DNA of 64,000 nt from Salinicoccus halodurans (lineage in GTDB: Bacteria > Bacillota > Bacilli > Staphylococcales > Salinicoccaceae), in the NCBI RefSeq assembly GCF_900114445.1, contig NZ_FOTB01000004.1, forward strand, positions 188,094 through 252,093, in the 5' to 3' direction. The position numbers and the translations under genes were made by a program. Positions within the stretch are counted from its first letter, which is position 1, and the number at the start of each line of letters is the position of its first letter. The notes under the pieces were generated by a model, which did no database searches, was not told the origin of the DNA, and saw only the letters and a list, made by a program, of their open reading frames with translations. Of the stretch, positions 61,328 to 64,000 are shown one piece after another.

Positions 61328-62014
61328 TTAATGTATGAAATCATAAGACGACACTTCTGCCGCACTTACTGTCCTGTTTGATTCTACACCCATTCCGCCG
61401 TTCCAGTTCATTTCTGAAATCTGTATGGAACCATCAGCGTTGACAGCTTCGACAACAGCAACATGTCCCATGCTGCCGGCTCCGCCCTGTCCTGGATCAA
61501 GTTGCATGATTGCTCCGACGGATGGTGAATTGTCCACTGTCATCCCCGCGCCCCATGCAGCATTATCCCAGTTGGATGCATTGCCGAAGCTGCTGCTGAC
61601 AGATTTGCCCATCTCACTGAGACGTTCAAATACATGCCACGTGCAGTCGCCGTAGGCATAATAGTTTGCAGCGGAAGATATCGCCTCATCAACCGGCGCC
61701 GGTGCCTGGGGCGCCGGGGCTGCCGGTGCATCATATTCCTGTACTGCCGGTGTTTCCTCCTGTACTGCCGGTGCTTCATAAGATGTCTCTGCTGCCGTTT
61801 CCTCTGAAGTCTGGCTGCCGTACGAGTAAGTATATCCATTTTCATCATAGGAGTATGAATGGCTCTCATAGTTTGATACTGAGGAAACTGCTGCCTGTTC
61901 CGTATTGTTTACAGTGTTGTCCTGACCCTCGCTGTATCCGCCCGCTTCTGCATTTCCTGTTGCCACTCCTGTAATTGCTGTGACCGTCGCTAATGAAAAC
62001 AACGTCTTCTTCAT
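61328..62014 (-). CDS. Secreted CHAP-domain peptidoglycan amidase/endopeptidase (SsaA-like)
   Basis: 228-residue exported protein. Signal peptide with cleavage near GNAEA|GGYS, a Ser/Tyr/Pro/Ala-rich region with QEETPAVQEYDAPAAPAPQ, and a C-terminal CHAP domain: catalytic Cys in YAYGDCTWHVFERL, His in MGHVAVVEAVN, Glu/Asn in ISEMNWNGGMG. This is the SsaA/IsaA-like staphylococcal autolysin layout. The ATG at 62014 follows AGGAGG. The mature protein has no LysM or other wall-binding domain. Confidence 0.93.
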   Translation of the reverse strand: MKKTLFSLATVTAITGVATGNAEAGGYSEGQDNTVNNTEQAAVSSVSNYESHSYSYDENGYTYSYGSQTSEETAAETSYEAPAVQEETPAVQEYDAPAAPAPQAPAPVDEAISSAANYYAYGDCTWHVFERLSEMGKSVSSSFGNASNWDNAAWGAGMTVDNSPSVGAIMQLDPGQGGAGSMGHVAVVEAVNADGSIQISEMNWNGGMGVESNRTVSAAEVSSYDFIH

Positions 62015-62161
62015 AATAATTGAATCCTCCTGTTTTTCCCTGCACCCAAAATCCAAGTCTTGTCTCTCTATCCCTTAATTGGGCAATTATATATTCTTTA
62101 TTTAATTTAGTATTTTGTTGTAAAGCCGGCCAAAGTGCATGCCTCTCTGACCACGTTCAAA
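62015..62161 (-). promoter_or_regulatory. Leader of the CHAP gene with conserved element
   Basis: About 147 bases from -10 to ATG, beginning TTTTGAACGTGGTCAG. Conserved blocks CCCAATTAAGGGA and AGAGAGACAAGA are flanked by a CCCAA / TTGGG pair (62083-62045), as in the LysM-NlpC/P60 leader. The middle of the two leaders is not conserved. Confidence 0.5.
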
Positions 62162-62211
62162 ACTATAGCATACACAACCCTTCTTTTTGTGGGATGTAAC
62201 TGACTTGTAAA
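62162..62211 (-). promoter_or_regulatory. Promoter with WalR box, CHAP gene
   Basis: -10 TATAGT in TATGCTATAGTTTTG (62167-62162) and, 27 bases upstream, TGTAAC TGACT TGTAAA (plus-strand reading, 62195-62211), a full match to the WalR consensus. Spacing from -10 to box is identical to that of the neighbouring hydrolase gene. No good -35. Confidence 0.75.
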
Positions 62212-62384
62212 CGAAAGGAAATGACAGCATACGCTTTGTAACATATAAGTTTATTTTTACACCCCTCGAGACGTCCGCCGTGACGGGATTATTGCCTTCA
62301 GCGTGTCATATTACATGGAATATAATGCTAAATAAATTACAGGCTTATTTGACCGCTATGCCCGCATTTTGAATGACAGGGCAA

Positions 62385-62418
62385 ATAAAAAACGCAAAAT
62401 CCATCAGGATTTTGCGTT
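62385..62418 (-). terminator. Terminator after the cytochrome c551 gene
   Basis: Perfect 12-bp stem AACGCAAAATCC / GGATTTTGCGTT (62418-62391) followed by TTTTTATTTG on the minus strand. Confidence 0.96.
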
Positions 62419-62432
62419 CATTCATAATTGAT

Positions 62433-62840
62433 CTATTCTGCTGTCTGGGAAGATAACCATGTAACGAGTGCATCAAGCTGCTCTTCATCTGTTACAAGGC
62501 CGGCCGGCATCCCGCCGCCGCCTTCTTCGATTTTAGTGCGGATTTCATCTTCGGAAAGCTTACTGCCCACGTTTGTGAGCGCCGGACCGGATCCGCCTGA
62601 GAGATCTTCACCGTGACAGCTCATGCAGTTGCTCTGCTCATATGTCTGTTTGGCAAGCTCGGCATCCCCTGCATCTGCACTGTCGGAGCCTTCACTGCCC
62701 TCTTCAGAAGATTCCTCCTCTGTCGTCACACCTTCATCTGCCGGCTGATCGGATTCGTCTTCGCCGCCTTCACCGCCACCGCCGCATGCGCCGAGTACAA
62801 GCACTGCTGCAAAACTCATAAGTAACCAGAACTTTTTCAT
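62433..62840 (-). CDS. cccB: Lipoprotein cytochrome c551 (CccB-like)
   Basis: 135-residue small c-type cytochrome. The signal peptide ends VLGAC (lipobox, Cys19), then a Gly/Glu/Asp/Ser-rich linker and a cytochrome domain with haem motif SNCMSCHGEDLSGGSGPALT (C-x-x-C-H) and Met ligand probably in GGGGMPAGLV. It is anchored on the outer face of the membrane and carries electrons. It lies just after prfB, as cccB does in bacilli. Needs c-type cytochrome maturation, compare the ResA-like gene nearby. Confidence 0.92.
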   Translation of the reverse strand: MKKFWLLMSFAAVLVLGACGGGGEGGEDESDQPADEGVTTEEESSEEGSEGSDSADAGDAELAKQTYEQSNCMSCHGEDLSGGSGPALTNVGSKLSEDEIRTKIEEGGGGMPAGLVTDEEQLDALVTWLSSQTAE

Positions 62841-62939
62841 AAATAAGCCCCCCGACTTAAATATATATTTTTTGTTACATATTTAACATACCCTGAATCC
62901 CACCTCGTTCAAACAATCGCAGGATATTTGTCACAAATT

Positions 62940-62970
62940 AATAAAAGACGGCTCCCCGCAGGAGAACCGC
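62940..62970 (-). terminator. Likely terminator after prfB
   Basis: Minus-strand stem CGG.TCTCC / GGGAG.CCG (62970-62947) with a short loop, followed by TCTTTTATT. It lies about 26 bases after the prfB stop. Confidence 0.6.
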
Positions 62971-62996
62971 CCTTCATCATAAATCATTTATCAACA

Positions 62997-64000
62997 CTAC
63001 ATATTCATTCTGAGATAGGATTCGATAAACGGCGACAGTCCGCCGTCCATGACCTTATCCGTGTTTCCGACCTCATAGTTCGTCCTGTGGTCTTTGACCA
63101 TTGAGTACGGGTGGAATACATAGGAGCGGATTTGGCTGCCCCAGCCGATTTCTTTCTGTTCGCCTTTGATTGCTGCAATTTCCGCCTTCTGATCTTCGAG
63201 CTCTTTCTGATAGAGCTTGGATTTCAGCATATGCATCGCCTGTTCACGGTTTTTGATCTGCGAACGCTCGTTTTGACAGGTTACAACAATGCCGGTCGGA
63301 TGGTGCGTAATCCTTACGGCGGAGTCTGTCGTATTGACGTGCTGCCCGCCGGCACCGCTCGCGCGGTAAGTGTCGATTGAAATATCTTCAGTTTTCACTT
63401 CGATCTGGATTTCTGTGTTGTCAAACTGCGGTGTAACTTCACATGACACGAATGAAGTATGCCGTCTGCCTGATGAATCGAAAGGTGATATGCGGACCAG
63501 ACGGTGCACGCCTTTTTCCGCTTTCAGCATTCCATATGCATTCACACCTCTGATGGAGAGCGTCACACTTTTCACACCCGCTTCATCACCGGATTGATAA
63601 TCCATCGTCTCAACTTTCCAGCCCTGGCCTTCCGCATATCTCTGATACATGCGGAGCAGCATTTCCGCCCAGTCCTGGGATTCTGTGCCGCCTGCACCCG
63701 GATGGAGTTCCAGTATGGCGCTCAGATGGTCATGCTCGTCATCGAGCAGGATATTGAGTTCGAATGCATCGATTTTCTTCTGTGTCTCTTTGACATCCTG
63801 CTCGATCATTTCCCTCATTTCTGCATCGCTTTCCTCTTTCAGCAGTTCATGGGAAACTTCAATCTCCTCCACATCCGCTTCAATATCCCGGAAACCCTCC
63901 ACAATCTTCTTCAGATGATTGTTGCTGTCGATGACTTCCTGCGCTTTTTCCTGATCGTTCCAGAACTCAGGATCTGTCATGCGTTCTTCATACTCCCGTA
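62997..64000 (-). CDS. prfB: Peptide chain release factor 2 (N-terminal end outside the window)
   Basis: 334 codons of RF2, reading UGA and UAA stops. Stop-codon recognition SPF in [16 protein letters not shown] and the catalytic GGQ in [19 protein letters not shown] are present. The frame is open to the right edge (reading ...REYEER before MTDPEFWND), so translation begins further upstream. RF2 genes usually carry a programmed +1 frameshift near codon 25; that site would lie outside the window and cannot be seen. Confidence 0.96.
   Translation of the reverse strand, partial: REYEERMTDPEFWNDQEKAQEVIDSNNHLKKIVEGFRDIEADVEEIEVSHELLKEESDAEMREMIEQDVKETQKKIDAFELNILLDDEHDHLSAILELHPGAGGTESQDWAEMLLRMYQRYAEGQGWKVETMDYQSGDEAGVKSVTLSIRGVNAYGMLKAEKGVHRLVRISPFDSSGRRHTSFVSCEVTPQFDNTEIQIEVKTEDISIDTYRASGAGGQHVNTTDSAVRITHHPTGIVVTCQNERSQIKNREQAMHMLKSKLYQKELEDQKAEIAAIKGEQKEIGWGSQIRSYVFHPYSMVKDHRTNYEVGNTDKVMDGGLSPFIESYLRMNM

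Noticed and set aside
60833..62161. c-di-AMP (ydaO/yuaA) riboswitch in the two hydrolase leaders
   Set aside because: Such riboswitches precede wall-hydrolase genes, but the conserved blocks I know for that class are not present here; kept only as an unassigned shared leader.

Overview
The window looks like chromosome from a low-to-moderate GC member of the Staphylococcaceae (Salinicoccus / Jeotgalicoccus / Macrococcus-like rather than Staphylococcus itself; genus is inference). Support: the tmRNA tag reads GKQNNFAVAA, close to the S. aureus tag; gene order follows the staphylococcal/Bacillus core (suf; metNIQ-yusEF-gcvH-yusI; ssrA-smpB-rnr-est-secG; eno-gpmI-tpiA-pgk-gapA-cggR; clpP; whiA-yvcK-rapZ-trxB; lgt-hprK; uvrBA-csbA; prfB); and WalR, CtsR, CggR and PerR-type operator sequences can be read. 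Nearly all genes are on the minus strand.

Layout. 1-4.4 kb: Fe-S assembly operon sufCDSUB (sufB cut by the window edge) with a PerR-like box in its promoter. 4.6-5.0 kb: small DUF4870 membrane protein. 5.0-20.1 kb: the accessory region of the window, a Gram-positive Tad/Flp type IVc pilus locus read from about 20.0 kb leftwards: tadZ-tadA-tadB-tadC, Flp pilin, TadE-like, a large TadG-like protein, three tandem paralogous lipoproteins, a second TadE-like, the prepilin peptidase, then a phospho-signalling cassette (FHA membrane protein, PP2C phosphatase, Hanks-type kinase, TcaA/YvbJ-like lipoprotein). It sits between metNIQ and suf, which are close neighbours in staphylococci. 19.9-20.7 kb is an AT-rich gene-free stretch with the likely tad promoter.

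20.7-28.5 kb: DUF488 protein, metNIQ methionine importer under a SAM-I riboswitch and terminator, yusE-yusF-gcvH-yusI, a thioredoxin, aroD, a second DUF488 protein and a CDF cation exporter. 28.6-33 kb: ssrA (tmRNA), smpB, rnr, carboxylesterase, secG. A 3 x 41 bp GC-rich tandem repeat lies between secG and eno. 33.2-40.4 kb: the lower glycolysis operon cggR-gapA-pgk-tpiA-gpmI-eno with a CggR-type operator. 40.4-44 kb: glutaredoxin-like protein, split threonine/serine exporter, tRNA-Arg(CCG), clpP with a CtsR box, a TIGR01777 epimerase.

44-59.7 kb: whiA-yvcK-rapZ, trxB, TPR protein, acyltransferase, lgt, hprK, yvlB-like, uvrA, uvrB, csbA, HD hydrolase, ResA-like thioredoxin. 59.7-64 kb: two secreted cell-wall hydrolases (LysM-NlpC/P60 and CHAP) with twin promoters, each carrying a WalR box at the same distance from the -10 and a shared leader element; a lipoprotein cytochrome c551; and prfB (RF2), cut by the right edge.

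The most novel part is the Tad locus with its own kinase/phosphatase/FHA cassette and lipoprotein triplication. It could form a phosphorylation-controlled surface pilus; this is inferred from gene content and order only.
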